Positions 1 to 7,571 of a stretch of 45,336 bases of DNA are shown here, one piece after another. The DNA lies in the NCBI RefSeq assembly GCF_014654205.1, contig NZ_BNAW01000066.1, forward strand, positions 1-45,336. The letters are read 5' to 3'. How positions within the stretch are numbered: position 1 is the first letter of the stretch; each line of letters opens with the position of its first letter. Below the pieces are notes generated by a model that was not told the DNA's origin, ran no database searches, and saw only the letters and a list, made by a program, of their open reading frames with translations. The position numbers and the translations under genes were made by a program. The stretch is from Amycolatopsis bullii (GTDB taxonomy: Bacteria; Actinomycetota; Actinomycetes; Mycobacteriales; Pseudonocardiaceae).

Positions 1-52
1 TGGTGTTCGGCGCCCGCCGGCGCCGGCGCGCGGCCTGACGCAGCACCGAAAG

Positions 53-81
53 CGCCCCCGGTCCACAGTGGACCGGGGGCG
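53..81. terminator. Bidirectional intrinsic-type terminator
   Basis: A 13-bp perfect inverted repeat (53-65 paired with 69-81, three-base loop) sits immediately after the stop codon of the minus-strand dipeptidase gene. It is followed by TTTT on the plus strand and by CTTTC on the minus strand, so it could stop transcription from either side. What converges on it from the left lies outside the window. Confidence 0.8.
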
Positions 82-90
82 GTTTTCGGT

Positions 91-876
91 TCAGCGCAGG
101 CTTCCCCGGGACACCGGGAAGTCGAAGTAGGTGTCCGGGAACGGCTCGTCGTTCAGCGTGAAGTGCCACCACTCCTCGGGCAGGTTGCGGAAACCCGCCG
201 CGCTCATCGTCGAGCGCAGCAGGTCGCGGTTCTGCCGCGCGACGCCGGTGATCGCCGGGTTGTCGGTGTGGGCGAGCGGGTCGAAGCAGTCGTAGCCGGT
301 TCCCATGTCGACGGTGTTGTCGGGGAAGCGCTGGTCTCGCGGCGCGAAGCACGCCTTGAGCGGCTCGCCAGGGAAGTACGGCCGCTGGAACGCCGGCGGG
401 AGGCGGACCAGCGTCAGGTCCATCGTGCTGCCGCGGCTGTGCCCCGACTTCTCGGCGATGTACCCGTCGGCGAAGAGCCGGTCCTTGGCGACGTTCGGGT
501 AGAACTCCGCCTTCATCTTCTCGTCGGCGAGGTCCTTGGCCCACCGCACGAAGTGGTCGACCGCGCGCTGCGGCCGGTAGCAGTCGTAGACCTTGAGCGT
601 GTAGCCCCGCCGGAGCAGCTGCGCCTGCGCCTTCCGCAGCCCGTCGGCGGCCTGGCGCGTCAGGATGCACAGCGGCTGCCGGTACCCGTCGATGCGGCGG
701 CCGACGAAGTTGTGCCGCGTGTCGTAGCGGATGTCCTGCAGGATCGACGGCGCGACGTCGGAGAGCGCGACGAAGGCCCCGGTCGTCGCCGCCTGCGCGG
801 GCGCAGGCACGGCGAGGCCGCCCAGAGCGGCGAGGGTGACGGCGAGAGCACGCACCCGGCGAGTGAAGATCGGCAT
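91..876 (-). CDS. Exported D-alanyl-D-alanine dipeptidase (VanX/peptidase M15D family)
   Basis: This 261-aa zinc peptidase would hydrolyse D-Ala-D-Ala or related peptidoglycan-derived dipeptides. Visible family signatures are the YDCYRPQ strand (R101), the SGHSRGSTMD zinc motif giving ligands H146 and D153, and EEWWHF supplying the catalytic E235 and third ligand H238; the E/H spacing of three matches VanX. Residues 1-30 form a clear Sec signal peptide (basic start, hydrophobic core, AQA-type cleavage site), so it should act outside the membrane, unlike cytosolic VanX of glycopeptide resistance. No vanH or vanA partner is next to it; the upstream neighbour in the same direction is an Lrp-type regulator 47 bp away. 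A cell-wall recycling or remodelling role is more likely than resistance, which is inference. Confidence 0.88.
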   Translation of the reverse strand: MPIFTRRVRALAVTLAALGGLAVPAPAQAATTGAFVALSDVAPSILQDIRYDTRHNFVGRRIDGYRQPLCILTRQAADGLRKAQAQLLRRGYTLKVYDCYRPQRAVDHFVRWAKDLADEKMKAEFYPNVAKDRLFADGYIAEKSGHSRGSTMDLTLVRLPPAFQRPYFPGEPLKACFAPRDQRFPDNTVDMGTGYDCFDPLAHTDNPAITGVARQNRDLLRSTMSAAGFRNLPEEWWHFTLNDEPFPDTYFDFPVSRGSLR

Positions 877-923
877 CCCTCTCGTCTAGCAGCCCGGCCC
901 CGGACGCGCAGCCGCCGACCGAG

Positions 924-1433
924 TCACGACCAGCCTTCCGACGTCGTCGCGCGCAGGAAGTCGTCCGAGGGCGGCTCCACCGGCCGTCCCTCGAACTGCG
1001 TGGAAAGCACCACCGACGACCGCAGCTCGCCGTGCTTGCCCAGCCGCTCCAGCAGTCCCTCGAAGTGCTCGAGCGAGGCCGCCCGGATCTTCAGCATCGT
1101 GCAGTGGTCGCCGCTCAGCCGGTGGATCTCCACGACCTCGGGGTAGTCCTCGGACTTCGACGTCTTCAGCAGGCAGCTGCTCAGCGCGCACCGCATCTCG
1201 ACGAACGCCTGCAGCGGCTGGCCCGCGCGCCGGGCGTCGACCTGGGCGCGGTAGCCGGTGATCACGCCGGTCTCCTCCAGCCGCCGCACCCGCTCGGCCA
1301 CCGCCGGCGCCGACAGGTTGATCCGCCGCCCGAGCTCCTTGAAGGACAACCGCCCGTCGGTCTGCAGCAGGTCCAGCAACCGCCAGTCGACGTCGTCCAG
1401 CGGCTTTTCCGAACGGAAGGTCATGAGCCCCAT
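924..1433 (-). CDS. Lrp/AsnC-family transcriptional regulator
   Basis: A 169-aa protein of usual Lrp length. An N-terminal winged helix-turn-helix (about residues 13-60) contains the typical LLQTDGRLSFKELGRRINLS and PAVAERVRRLEETGVI pattern, followed by a RAM-type ligand-binding domain (about 75-150). It is divergent from an MFS exporter gene, the classic arrangement for a regulator controlling an adjacent transporter in response to an amino acid; that pairing is inferred from position only. The start at 1433 has GGAAGGA just upstream; an alternative ATG three codons inside (1424) is equally plausible. The RAM domain carries a cysteine pair (ALSSCLLK) that I cannot interpret further. Confidence 0.9.
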   Translation of the reverse strand: MGLMTFRSEKPLDDVDWRLLDLLQTDGRLSFKELGRRINLSAPAVAERVRRLEETGVITGYRAQVDARRAGQPLQAFVEMRCALSSCLLKTSKSEDYPEVVEIHRLSGDHCTMLKIRAASLEHFEGLLERLGKHGELRSSVVLSTQFEGRPVEPPSDDFLRATTSEGWS

Positions 1434-1482
1434 TTTCCTTCCGTTGCGGGGCCGGAGCGAGCGAAATCCCGTGCTCCGGCTC

Positions 1483-1511
1483 TTCGAACCGCGGCCGGAT
1501 GTCCCTAACGT
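1483..1511 (+). promoter_or_regulatory. Putative promoter of the MFS exporter gene
   Basis: TTCGAA (1483-1488) and TAACGT (1506-1511) are spaced by 17 bp. The expected transcription start falls at about 1518-1520, essentially on the ATG at 1520, so the message may be leaderless. The element lies in the 86-bp gap shared with the divergent Lrp/AsnC gene. Confidence 0.4.
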
Positions 1512-1519
1512 TGCCGGTC

Positions 1520-2731
1520 ATGGGGACATTCACGGTGGCCGGCCGGACCCGGTCCATGGGGGTGCTGTTCGCCGGCGTCGCGTTGCTCAACACGGCCACG
1601 GTCGGCCTCGGCACCGCGGCCACGCTGATCGTCGCCGCGGGCAGCGGCGCGGTGTGGAGCGGGCTGCCGAGCGTGGCGAACGTGCTCGGCACCGCGGCGG
1701 GCGCGCTCGGCGCCGGGACGCTGCTGCCGGTCCACGGCCGCCGCCGCGTGCTGGTGGCCGGGTACGGCCTCGCGGTGCTCGGCGCGCTGGTGGCGTTCGC
1801 GGGCGCGCTGGCGACGGCGGTCCTGCCGCTGCTGCTCGGGATCCTGCTGGTCGGCCTGGGCAACGGCGGCGCGCAGCTTTCGCGGTACCTGGCCGCGGAC
1901 CTGTACCCGGAGGACCGCCGGGGGCGGGCGCTCTCGACCGTCGTGTGGGGCGGGACCGTCGGCGCGCTCGCCGGGCCGGCCCTGATGGCCCCGGCGGCCG
2001 GCGCCGCGGCCGGATTCGGCTGGCCGTCGCTGTCCGGCCCGGCCGCGGTGGCGGTCCTGGCCACGGCCGGTGCGGCACTGGCGGCGGCGTTCCTCCCGCG
2101 GCACGTGCCTCCGCCGGGACAACCGGACCTTCGGCCCGCGCCGCGGCCGCCCGCCTCGGCCACCGGCGGCGGCGGTCCGTTGCGGCCGGCCGGTGTCGCG
2201 CGGCCGCTGGTCGCGATGGTCGCCGCGCAGCTGACGATGGGCGCGGTGATGACCATGACACCGGTGCAGCTGCAGAGCCACGGGCACGGGCTCGACGCCG
2301 TCGGCTGGGTGCTGAGCGCCCACATGATCGGCATGTTCGCGCTGGCCCCGCTGTCCGGCCGGATCGCCGACCGCTGGGGGCCGTCGGTGACGGTCAACGC
2401 GGGACTCGGCGTGCTCGCGCTGGCGGCGGCCACCGCGCTCGCGGCGCCGACGGCCCACACCTCCGGCCTGCCGATCGCGCTGTTCCTGCTCGGCTACGGC
2501 TGGAACCTCGTGTTCGTCGGCGGCAGCGCGCAGCTGAGCCGCACCCTCGCCCCGGAGACGCGCAGCCGGGTGCAGGGCTCCGTCGACGCGGTCGTCTGGT
2601 CGGCGTCCGCACTGGCCGGGCTGGGATCCGGGGCGCTGTTCGCGGGCGGCGGCTACGCGCTGGTCGCGGTGGTCGGCGGCGTGCTGGCCCTGCTCCCGCT
2701 GGCGTTCCTGGTGCCCCGTGACGGCCGGTAG
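1520..2731 (+). CDS. MFS transporter, drug/metabolite exporter type
   Basis: About 403 residues, nearly all hydrophobic, with the 12-helix plan of the major facilitator superfamily. The G-R-R-R loop after helix 2 (VHGRRRVLVAG) and its counterpart in the second half (SGRIADRWGP) are the paired MFS motif A loops. A hydrophilic Pro/Gly-rich linker (QPDLRPAPRPPAS) separates the two six-helix halves. I chose the ATG at 1520 because an upstream in-frame ATG at 1499 would overlap the likely -10 box. The substrate cannot be read from sequence. The divergent Lrp/AsnC gene is the obvious candidate regulator, possibly making this an amino-acid or dipeptide exporter (inference). Confidence 0.88.
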   Translation: MGTFTVAGRTRSMGVLFAGVALLNTATVGLGTAATLIVAAGSGAVWSGLPSVANVLGTAAGALGAGTLLPVHGRRRVLVAGYGLAVLGALVAFAGALATAVLPLLLGILLVGLGNGGAQLSRYLAADLYPEDRRGRALSTVVWGGTVGALAGPALMAPAAGAAAGFGWPSLSGPAAVAVLATAGAALAAAFLPRHVPPPGQPDLRPAPRPPASATGGGGPLRPAGVARPLVAMVAAQLTMGAVMTMTPVQLQSHGHGLDAVGWVLSAHMIGMFALAPLSGRIADRWGPSVTVNAGLGVLALAAATALAAPTAHTSGLPIALFLLGYGWNLVFVGGSAQLSRTLAPETRSRVQGSVDAVVWSASALAGLGSGALFAGGGYALVAVVGGVLALLPLAFLVPRDGR

Positions 2732-2792
2732 CCGGGTCGTTGTCGGCAAATCTCTCGTCCTGGCGGCCGCTGCGGCCCGGCCAAGATGGGCC

Positions 2793-3434
2793 GTGGCTGA
2801 CTCTGTGCCTTTCACGGACAACTTTTCGGACCTCTCCAACACGCAGGGGTACCAGTTCGAGTTCCGCTGCGAACGCTGCGGCAACGGGTTCCGCTCCGCC
2901 TTCCAGCGCGACAACATCGAGACGGGCCGAAGCGTGCTTCGCGCCGTGGGCTCGTTCTTCGGCGGGACGCTGCGCGACCTGAGCAATTCGGCCGACCAGT
3001 GGCGCTACGACCGCGCGACGAACTCGCCGGCCAAGGACAAGGCCCTGGCGGCCGCGGTCAAGGAGATCACCCCGAGCTTCCGCCAGTGCCGCGGCTGCGG
3101 CGACTGGATGTGCGAAACCCAGTGCTGGAACGAGGAAATCGGCCAGTGCCTGCGCTGCTCGCCGAGCGTCGCCGAGGAGATCTCGCGGGCGCAGGCCTCG
3201 GCCCAGCGCGACCAGATCTGGGAGCAGGCCCGCGAGAAGAACTGGACGGCGGACCTGGACATCGACACCCGCGCCAAGGTGACCTGCCCGGGCTGCGGCC
3301 TCAAGGCCGACGGCGGCAAGTTCTGTTCGTCCTGCGGCACGTCCCTGGCCCTCAAGGTCACCTGCGGCGGCTGCGGCAACCAGGGCAACAAGCCGGGCGC
3401 GCTGTTCTGTTCGGACTGCGGCGCCAAGCTCTGA
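2793..3434 (+). CDS. Multi-zinc-ribbon protein of unknown function
   Basis: A soluble 213-aa protein with several CxxC knuckles: CERC near the N-terminus, CRGC followed by C and CLRC in the middle, then two complete C-terminal zinc ribbons (CPGC...CSSC and CGGC...CSDC). The C-terminal pair resembles the generic double zinc-ribbon domain found in many actinobacterial proteins. I chose the GTG at 2793 because it starts the conserved-looking segment. An ATG at 2718 is in frame but overlaps the end of the transporter gene and adds a low-quality extension. There is no membrane segment or enzyme motif. Function unknown; the ribbons suggest a structural, protein-binding or nucleic-acid-binding role. 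Confidence 0.78.
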   Translation: MADSVPFTDNFSDLSNTQGYQFEFRCERCGNGFRSAFQRDNIETGRSVLRAVGSFFGGTLRDLSNSADQWRYDRATNSPAKDKALAAAVKEITPSFRQCRGCGDWMCETQCWNEEIGQCLRCSPSVAEEISRAQASAQRDQIWEQAREKNWTADLDIDTRAKVTCPGCGLKADGGKFCSSCGTSLALKVTCGGCGNQGNKPGALFCSDCGAKL

Positions 3435-3471
3435 TCCGGCGGATCCGCGCGGTCCCGGGCACCATGAAGGC

Positions 3472-3696
3472 ATGACGCCCGTCACGAAGCGCCTCACGGT
3501 GATCGCCGTCGTGCTGATCGCCGCGGGGGCGATCCTGCTGTCGGTGGGGGCGATCGGCTTCCGTGCGACGTCCGATCAGCCCGACGCCAACATCGGCGCG
3601 GGGTTCGCCCTGCTGGCCGGGCCGTACGTCGTCGGTCTCGGGGTGCTCTTCGCGCTGTCGGCGGGCTTGACCCACCTCACGACGCGCCGCCGCTGA
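3472..3696 (+). CDS. Small two-helix membrane protein
   Basis: A 74-aa protein with two hydrophobic helices (about residues 8-30 and 42-64) joined by a short polar loop, a basic N-terminus and a C-terminal TTRRR tail. That predicts an integral inner-membrane protein. No family recognised. Its last 20 bp overlap the 3' end of the convergent gene on the minus strand, an unusual tail-to-tail overlap. Codon third positions are GC-rich as in its neighbours, which supports it being real. Confidence 0.6.
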   Translation: MTPVTKRLTVIAVVLIAAGAILLSVGAIGFRATSDQPDANIGAGFALLAGPYVVGLGVLFALSAGLTHLTTRRR

Positions 3697-4282
3697 CGCG
3701 CCACAGCGCCGGCGGCAGGTGATCGGCCAGGTCGGCGAGGTACTGCGCCTCGGTGGTGAGGCTCTGCCGCGTCGCGCAGCCCGGGCCCCAAGTCCGCGCG
3801 GAGCCGTTCTCGACGACCACCTCCCGCTGGCCGAACCGCGGGTTCGCCGCCAGCCAGCGGGCCACCTCGGCGTCGAGCGCCGAGTCCGGCGGCAGCGTCG
3901 GCATGGACACCGGTCGGCCCGGGACGATCCGCAGCTCCGGGCCCGGCGGCACGCGCACCTGGGTGACGTGCAGGTCGCGGAAGTACACGTGGTCGTCGAA
4001 GTGCCGGTAGGACTCCCGCGTGTCGATCCCGAGCACCGGGCGGTCGCCGAGGCGGAACTCGACCCACGGGTCGTCCGGGGCCCCGGTCAGCGGTCGCCCG
4101 GTCGGGTGAAACACGCCGAAGGAGGGCATCCCGCTGCCGAAAGTGCCGCCGCGTTCCGCCGCGAACGCCTTGAACCAGTGGTTCTCGCGGCTCGCGGCGG
4201 CCTTCCGCTGCGACCGCCACCAGATCGCGGCGGCCACCGCGGCGACGACCACGAGCACACCGATCGTGAAGAGTGTCTGCAT
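3677..4282 (-). CDS. Membrane-anchored protein, last gene of the T7SS-substrate-like operon
   Basis: A 201-aa protein with one N-terminal membrane segment (about residues 4-23, followed by WWRSQRK), leaving a soluble domain of about 170 residues. The start is the ATG at 4282, two bases beyond the stop of the upstream 408-aa gene, so the two are co-transcribed and probably translationally coupled. No recognised enzyme motif. Position directly behind a candidate secreted protein suggests an accessory, partner or immunity-type role, but nothing in the sequence proves it. The 3' end overlaps the convergent small membrane gene by 20 bp. Confidence 0.72.
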   Translation of the reverse strand: MQTLFTIGVLVVVAAVAAAIWWRSQRKAAASRENHWFKAFAAERGGTFGSGMPSFGVFHPTGRPLTGAPDDPWVEFRLGDRPVLGIDTRESYRHFDDHVYFRDLHVTQVRVPPGPELRIVPGRPVSMPTLPPDSALDAEVARWLAANPRFGQREVVVENGSARTWGPGCATRQSLTTEAQYLADLADHLPPALWRVSGGAS

Positions 4283-4284
4283 CG

Positions 4285-5511
4285 TCAGAAGTCCAGGTCC
4301 TCGCGGGTCTCCTCGACGGACTGGTCGCGGCCGGTGCCGTCGTAGCCGCTCGCCTTCTTCGCGTTCTTGACGTGGCTGGTGAGCTTGCCGAGGTGGTCGT
4401 TCACCGTCTTGGCCGGGTTGTCGCCGGGGTTGGCCGGGTTGTACCCGAGCACGCCCTTGACCGCCGCTTCGCCACCCTTCTTCAACGCTTCGGTGGCGCC
4501 CGCCTTCAGCATCGTCTTCCGGTAGTCGACCTTGCCGGCGGCGTCGAGCACCGGGTTTTCGAACGCCTTCGCCCAGCGCTTGCCGATCAGGCCCTTCTCG
4601 CCGACGGCCTTCTGGAGGAGGTCCTTGCCCTCGTTCTCCTGCGCGATCTTCGTGAGCGACTTGCCCAGCGTCGTCGACGCGAACTTCTGCTGCAGCTTCC
4701 GGAGCCAGTCGAGCACCTTCTGCAGGAGCTCGCGCAGCTTGTTCACCTTCCCGGTGGTCTTCGCGGTCGTCTGCGCCGCCTTGACCTCGGTCACCGGCGC
4801 GGCGGCGGACAGCGACGCCCCGCAGGTCGGCACCGCGGCGGCCAGCGCGGGCACCCACAGCAGGATCAGCCAGGTCACGAACTCGGTGAGGATCGCCTTG
4901 ATCAGGTCCTCGGCGAAGCTCATCAGCATGCTGTTGAGCTGCAGCATCCGGGCCAGGTCGCCGGACTTCCCGGCGACGCCCTCGATGCCGTGCGCGAACT
5001 CGCCCAGCGCCGTCTTCGCCGCGTTGCTCGCGTCGCCCTCCCAGTCCTTCAGGGACTCGTCCGCGACCTCGGCGAAGTTCTTGGCCAGCTGGTCCAGCCC
5101 GGTCGCGATCGCCCCGAAGTTCTCCGCCGCGACCCCGAGCGCCGGGCCGTCGCCGCTGACGAAGTGGATCGCGTCCTGGATCGGCTGGACGGCGTTGACC
5201 AGGAAGTTCAGCCCCTGCCCGACCAGCCAGCCGAGCGGGTCGGTCGCGATGTCGGTGATCGTGCTCGAACTCGACTGGATGAAGCTCGCGGTGTCCGTCG
5301 CGATGGTGCCGAGGGCGAGGGTGATGTCCGCGCCGTCGGGCTGCGGCGCGAAGACGGCCTTCGTCACCGAGACCGCGTCCTTGCCGACGGTGACCGCGCC
5401 GCCGGCGAACGGGGTCGCCTTGATCGCGTTGCCGACGTTGACCCCGAGCACGGTCTTCGGGTCGTCCGGCTTGACGGTGATCCCGCTCGCGACGTCTTCG
5501 ACCTCGGCCAT
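4285..5511 (-). CDS. Large WXG/PPE-like candidate type VII secretion substrate
   Basis: A 408-aa protein rich in Ala and small residues and mostly predicted helical. A W-E-G motif at 157-159 (KDWEGDA) lies between helical stretches as in WXG100/PPE proteins, and a strongly hydrophobic segment covers about 204-230. The C-terminal third is Lys/Gly-rich and charged (ends TREDLDF). The domain layout (helical WXG-like half, hydrophobic stretch, variable C-terminal domain) is that of large T7SS effectors, but no toxin fold is recognisable. It starts 11 bp after an EspC-like gene, the usual pairing for such substrates. Secretion through the ESX-type machine encoded 25 kb away is inference. Confidence 0.68.
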   Translation of the reverse strand: MAEVEDVASGITVKPDDPKTVLGVNVGNAIKATPFAGGAVTVGKDAVSVTKAVFAPQPDGADITLALGTIATDTASFIQSSSSTITDIATDPLGWLVGQGLNFLVNAVQPIQDAIHFVSGDGPALGVAAENFGAIATGLDQLAKNFAEVADESLKDWEGDASNAAKTALGEFAHGIEGVAGKSGDLARMLQLNSMLMSFAEDLIKAILTEFVTWLILLWVPALAAAVPTCGASLSAAAPVTEVKAAQTTAKTTGKVNKLRELLQKVLDWLRKLQQKFASTTLGKSLTKIAQENEGKDLLQKAVGEKGLIGKRWAKAFENPVLDAAGKVDYRKTMLKAGATEALKKGGEAAVKGVLGYNPANPGDNPAKTVNDHLGKLTSHVKNAKKASGYDGTGRDQSVEETREDLDF

Positions 5512-5521
5512 GGCGTTCCCC

Positions 5522-5854
5522 TCAGTGCTTTCCCGGGCCGTCGAGCAGGGTCTCGACCTGGCCGAAGAAGATCTTGTGGTCGTCCTCGACGCCCTGGTAG
5601 ACGTTCGCCGCGTCGGTGAGCTTGGCCTGCGCCGAAGCCAGGCCGTCCGCGATGGACGCCAGCAGCGAGTGCAGCTCGCGGAGGGTGTCGTCGTAGCCGC
5701 TCTTGGTGAAGAGCCCGACCACGCCCCACGACTTGTCGCCGACGTCGGCCTGCGCGACCTTCTCGGTGATCTTCGCGCCCTGGTCGCGGTACTTGTCCAG
5801 GTCGCTGACGTACTCGTGCAGCGCGTCCACCCGGACCCGGTAGCCGTCGGGCAT
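5522..5854 (-). CDS. EspC/WXG100-like small T7SS protein
   Basis: A 110-aa all-helical protein of WXG100/EspC size. W43-G44 lies at the turn between two predicted helices. The second helix ends in YQGVE (Y86 to E90), matching the YxxxD/E export signal of type VII substrates. Its start overlaps the stop of the upstream YbaB-like gene (TGATG), showing tight translational coupling, and the 408-aa WEG protein follows after 10 bp. The natural reading is a helical-hairpin partner that pairs with the larger downstream protein for export. Confidence 0.75.
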   Translation of the reverse strand: MPDGYRVRVDALHEYVSDLDKYRDQGAKITEKVAQADVGDKSWGVVGLFTKSGYDDTLRELHSLLASIADGLASAQAKLTDAANVYQGVEDDHKIFFGQVETLLDGPGKH

Positions 5855-6390
5855 CAGTCCTCCTCGTCGAACAGGTTCCGCAGGAAGCGGTCGCCGGCAC
5901 TCGGGCCCGCCGCGGGCGGCGCCGGCGGCGGGTCGGCCGGGCGGAGCACTCGCTGCTCCGAGAAGTCCTGTGGTGCTTCGGCTTCCTCGGGAAGCTTCGA
6001 CCGCAGTTCCTCGACGGTGGTTCCGAACGCCACGGCCTGGGTCTCCAGGACCTGGTCGACCAGGCCGAGGTCGTCGCCCATGTTCTCCTCGACGATCACG
6101 GCCTGCCGCCGCGCCGCTTCGCCGACGGCCTCCCGCAGCGTCGCCAGCAGCGTGGCCGACAGGGCCTGCGGGCCCTTGGCCAGCGCGCCTTCGGTGAACT
6201 GGACGTCGAGGACGGCCCCACCGGGCCCGGTGACGACGGTGACGCCGCCGTCCGGCGACACCGCGCTCGCCCGCAGCTCGGTCAGCTGCTGCCGCATGGT
6301 GCCCAGCCCGGCGAACCGGTCGTCGGCGTTGCGGATGCCCGCCTGGAACCGCTCGAACTCGGCCACCAGGTGCTCGAACTCGCCCGACAT
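5854..6390 (-). CDS. YbaB/EbfC-family protein, first gene of the T7SS-substrate-like operon
   Basis: A 178-aa protein. Residues about 1-105 show the YbaB/EbfC pattern: an N-terminal helix, then GGVTVVTGPGGAVLDVQFTE-type strands, then a long helix. A Pro/Ala-rich disordered C-terminus follows. The start at 6390 was chosen over a longer frame because GGAAGG sits at Shine-Dalgarno distance. Classical YbaB is a nucleoid-associated protein of about 110 aa, so this is a longer variant. Such variants are common beside WXG100-type genes in actinobacteria, where their role is unclear; they may be chaperones or DNA-binding regulators. Confidence 0.75.
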   Translation of the reverse strand: MSGEFEHLVAEFERFQAGIRNADDRFAGLGTMRQQLTELRASAVSPDGGVTVVTGPGGAVLDVQFTEGALAKGPQALSATLLATLREAVGEAARRQAVIVEENMGDDLGLVDQVLETQAVAFGTTVEELRSKLPEEAEAPQDFSEQRVLRPADPPPAPPAAGPSAGDRFLRNLFDEED

Positions 6391-6471
6391 GCGCCCGCCT
6401 TCCGCTTCGTGGTGCACCCATCGTGACCCTCCGGCCGCACTGTGACGCACGGAACGGCCGATCCGATCCCA

Positions 6472-6502
6472 CTGCATCACCCGACCGGGTAATGGGTAGG
6501 TT
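6472..6502 (+). promoter_or_regulatory. Putative promoter in the divergent 6391-6545 gap
   Basis: TAGGTT (6497-6502) is a good actinobacterial -10 box; the best -35 is the weak CTGCAT at 6472-6477 with a 19-bp spacer. It would drive the 51-aa ORF. The same TAGGTT box recurs upstream of eccC and of the Hsp70-like gene in this window. Confidence 0.35.
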
Positions 6503-6545
6503 TCGGCCGAGAGGGAAGCAGGGGACGACGCGCGAGGAGTGTGTG

Positions 6546-6701
6546 ATGACCAGCACCGAAGGGGCTCCGGGCCCGGCAGAGGAACCGAAGTCGACGGGCA
6601 GCCACGCGGCCCCGGAGGGCGCCGGCGTGCACCCGCTGATCGACCTGTCGCGCGACCCGAACCCGGGCAAGCCCGACCACGCCAAGCCGGACGAGGACTG
6701 A
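6546..6701 (+). CDS. Small disordered hypothetical protein (51 aa)
   Basis: A 51-aa ORF rich in Pro, Gly, Glu and Asp with no predicted fold. Support comes from a strong Shine-Dalgarno AGGAG eight bases before the ATG, a -10-like box upstream and GC-rich third positions. It lies alone between the divergent YbaB-like operon and the palindromic repeat. The C-terminus (HAKPDED) is highly charged. No function can be assigned; it may be a lineage-specific small protein. Confidence 0.55.
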   Translation: MTSTEGAPGPAEEPKSTGSHAAPEGAGVHPLIDLSRDPNPGKPDHAKPDED

Positions 6702-6714
6702 GCCCGGCACCGGG

Positions 6715-6765
6715 TCTTGAATGACTCGTTCATGGCGCCGGACGCCAGGAATGAGTCATTCAAGA
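6715..6765. repeat. Palindromic intergenic repeat, copy 1
   Basis: Two 23-bp arms (6715-6737 and 6743-6765) flank a 5-base spacer CCGGA and pair with two mismatches. The core TGAATGACTC...GAGTCATTCA is shared with the copy at 30887-30937. The three outermost bases differ between copies (TCT/AGA here, CAG/CTG there) yet stay complementary within each copy. It lies just downstream of the 51-aa ORF and may double as its terminator. Confidence 0.85.
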
Positions 6766-7196
6766 CGTATCGGGGGACCGGTGGCCGGGATCGCGCCGCC
6801 GGGGAACACCCCGCGGGCGCGCGGCGTTGGAACGTAGGCGAGCCCGCTCCACCCGGACAGCCGGCGCCCGCCACCCGAGGCGTGGGAATGTCCCGCAGCC
6901 CGGGGGCGTTGAGAGGTAGGCTGGAGGTTCGCCGACCTACAGACCCCCCGCTGCGTTCCTCCCGGACCCGGGCGGGTATCTTTGGAGACCGTGCCCGGCA
7001 TGCGTCGGGCCGCTCCGCGTGCCGTGCGCATGGGCGGGGTGCTCAGGCACCCGGTCACCGGCTTCGGCAGGTCGGGGTTCCGACGGAAATCCCTCCGGGA
7101 AGTTACCGGTCGCGAGACCGTGACGCGGGCCGACACGCCCGACCGCGGGGGCCGGTGAAGACACGAAGAAGCAGATCACGACAGGAAGCTGGTCCA
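6766..7196 (+). promoter_or_regulatory. Non-coding region and leader upstream of the str operon
   Basis: This 431-bp stretch has no credible gene. Possible -10 boxes are TAGGCT at 6917-6922 and the TATCTT within CGGGTATCTTTGG just after 6970; no strong -35 accompanies either, so the start site is uncertain. The 3' part is an untranslated leader carrying the element at 7126-7147 that is shared with the rpsJ leader. AGGAAG provides the ribosome binding site for rpsL. Confidence 0.5.
7126..7147 (+). promoter_or_regulatory. Conserved leader element shared with rpsJ (copy 1)
   Basis: CGACACGCCCGACCGCG at 7131-7147 is identical to 11812-11828 in the rpsJ leader and is followed in both by a similar GG-CCGG-GA segment. 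A 5-bp stem (7126-7130 with 7137-7141) places CGACAC in the loop. It lies 49 bases before the rpsL start codon. This fits a cis-acting RNA or transcription-factor element common to the two operons. Confidence 0.6.
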
Positions 7197-7571
7197 TTGC
7201 CCACGATCCAGCAGCTGGTCCGCAAGGGCCGCCAGGACAAGGCTGCCAAGCAGAAGACCGCGGCCCTCAAGGGGAGCCCGCAGCGGCGTGGCGTGTGCAC
7301 CCGCGTGTACACCACGACCCCCAAGAAGCCGAACTCGGCGCTGCGCAAGGTCGCGCGTGTGAAGCTGACCAGCGGCATCGAGGTCACCGCCTACATCCCC
7401 GGTGAGGGCCACAACCTGCAGGAGCACTCGATGGTGCTCGTGCGTGGTGGTCGTGTGAAGGACCTTCCGGGTGTCCGTTACAAGATCATCCGCGGTTCGC
7501 TCGACACGCAGGGTGTCAAGAACCGCAAGCAGGCGCGCAGCCGGTACGGCGCGAAGAAGGAGAAGAGCTAA
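7197..7571 (+). CDS. rpsL: 30S ribosomal protein uS12
   Basis: A 124-aa S12 of normal length that forms the decoding-centre side of the 30S subunit. The start is TTG at 7197, chosen because translation from it matches the universal N-terminus (PTIQQLVRKGR) and AGGAAG lies at proper distance. The streptomycin-resistance positions K43 (TTPKKPNS) and K88 (GGRVKDLPG) are both wild-type lysine, so no S12-based resistance is encoded. It is the first gene of the str operon; its stop overlaps the rpsG start by one base (TAATG). A longer reading frame to the left is an artefact of the GC-rich leader. Confidence 0.98.
   Translation: MPTIQQLVRKGRQDKAAKQKTAALKGSPQRRGVCTRVYTTTPKKPNSALRKVARVKLTSGIEVTAYIPGEGHNLQEHSMVLVRGGRVKDLPGVRYKIIRGSLDTQGVKNRKQARSRYGAKKEKS

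Noticed and set aside
1499..1519. ATG at 1499 as the MFS start
   Set aside because: It would overlap the likely -10 box (1506-1511), and the extra seven residues add nothing recognisable; 1520 preferred, though not proven.
1505..2986. Long minus-strand frames opposite the MFS exporter gene
   Set aside because: Composition is Arg/Gln/Gly-rich low complexity; the plus-strand frame encodes a coherent 12-helix transporter.
6766..7196. Possible coding extension of rpsL into the leader
   Set aside because: The frame is open by base composition only. Family length and the ribosome binding site fix the start at the TTG at 7197.
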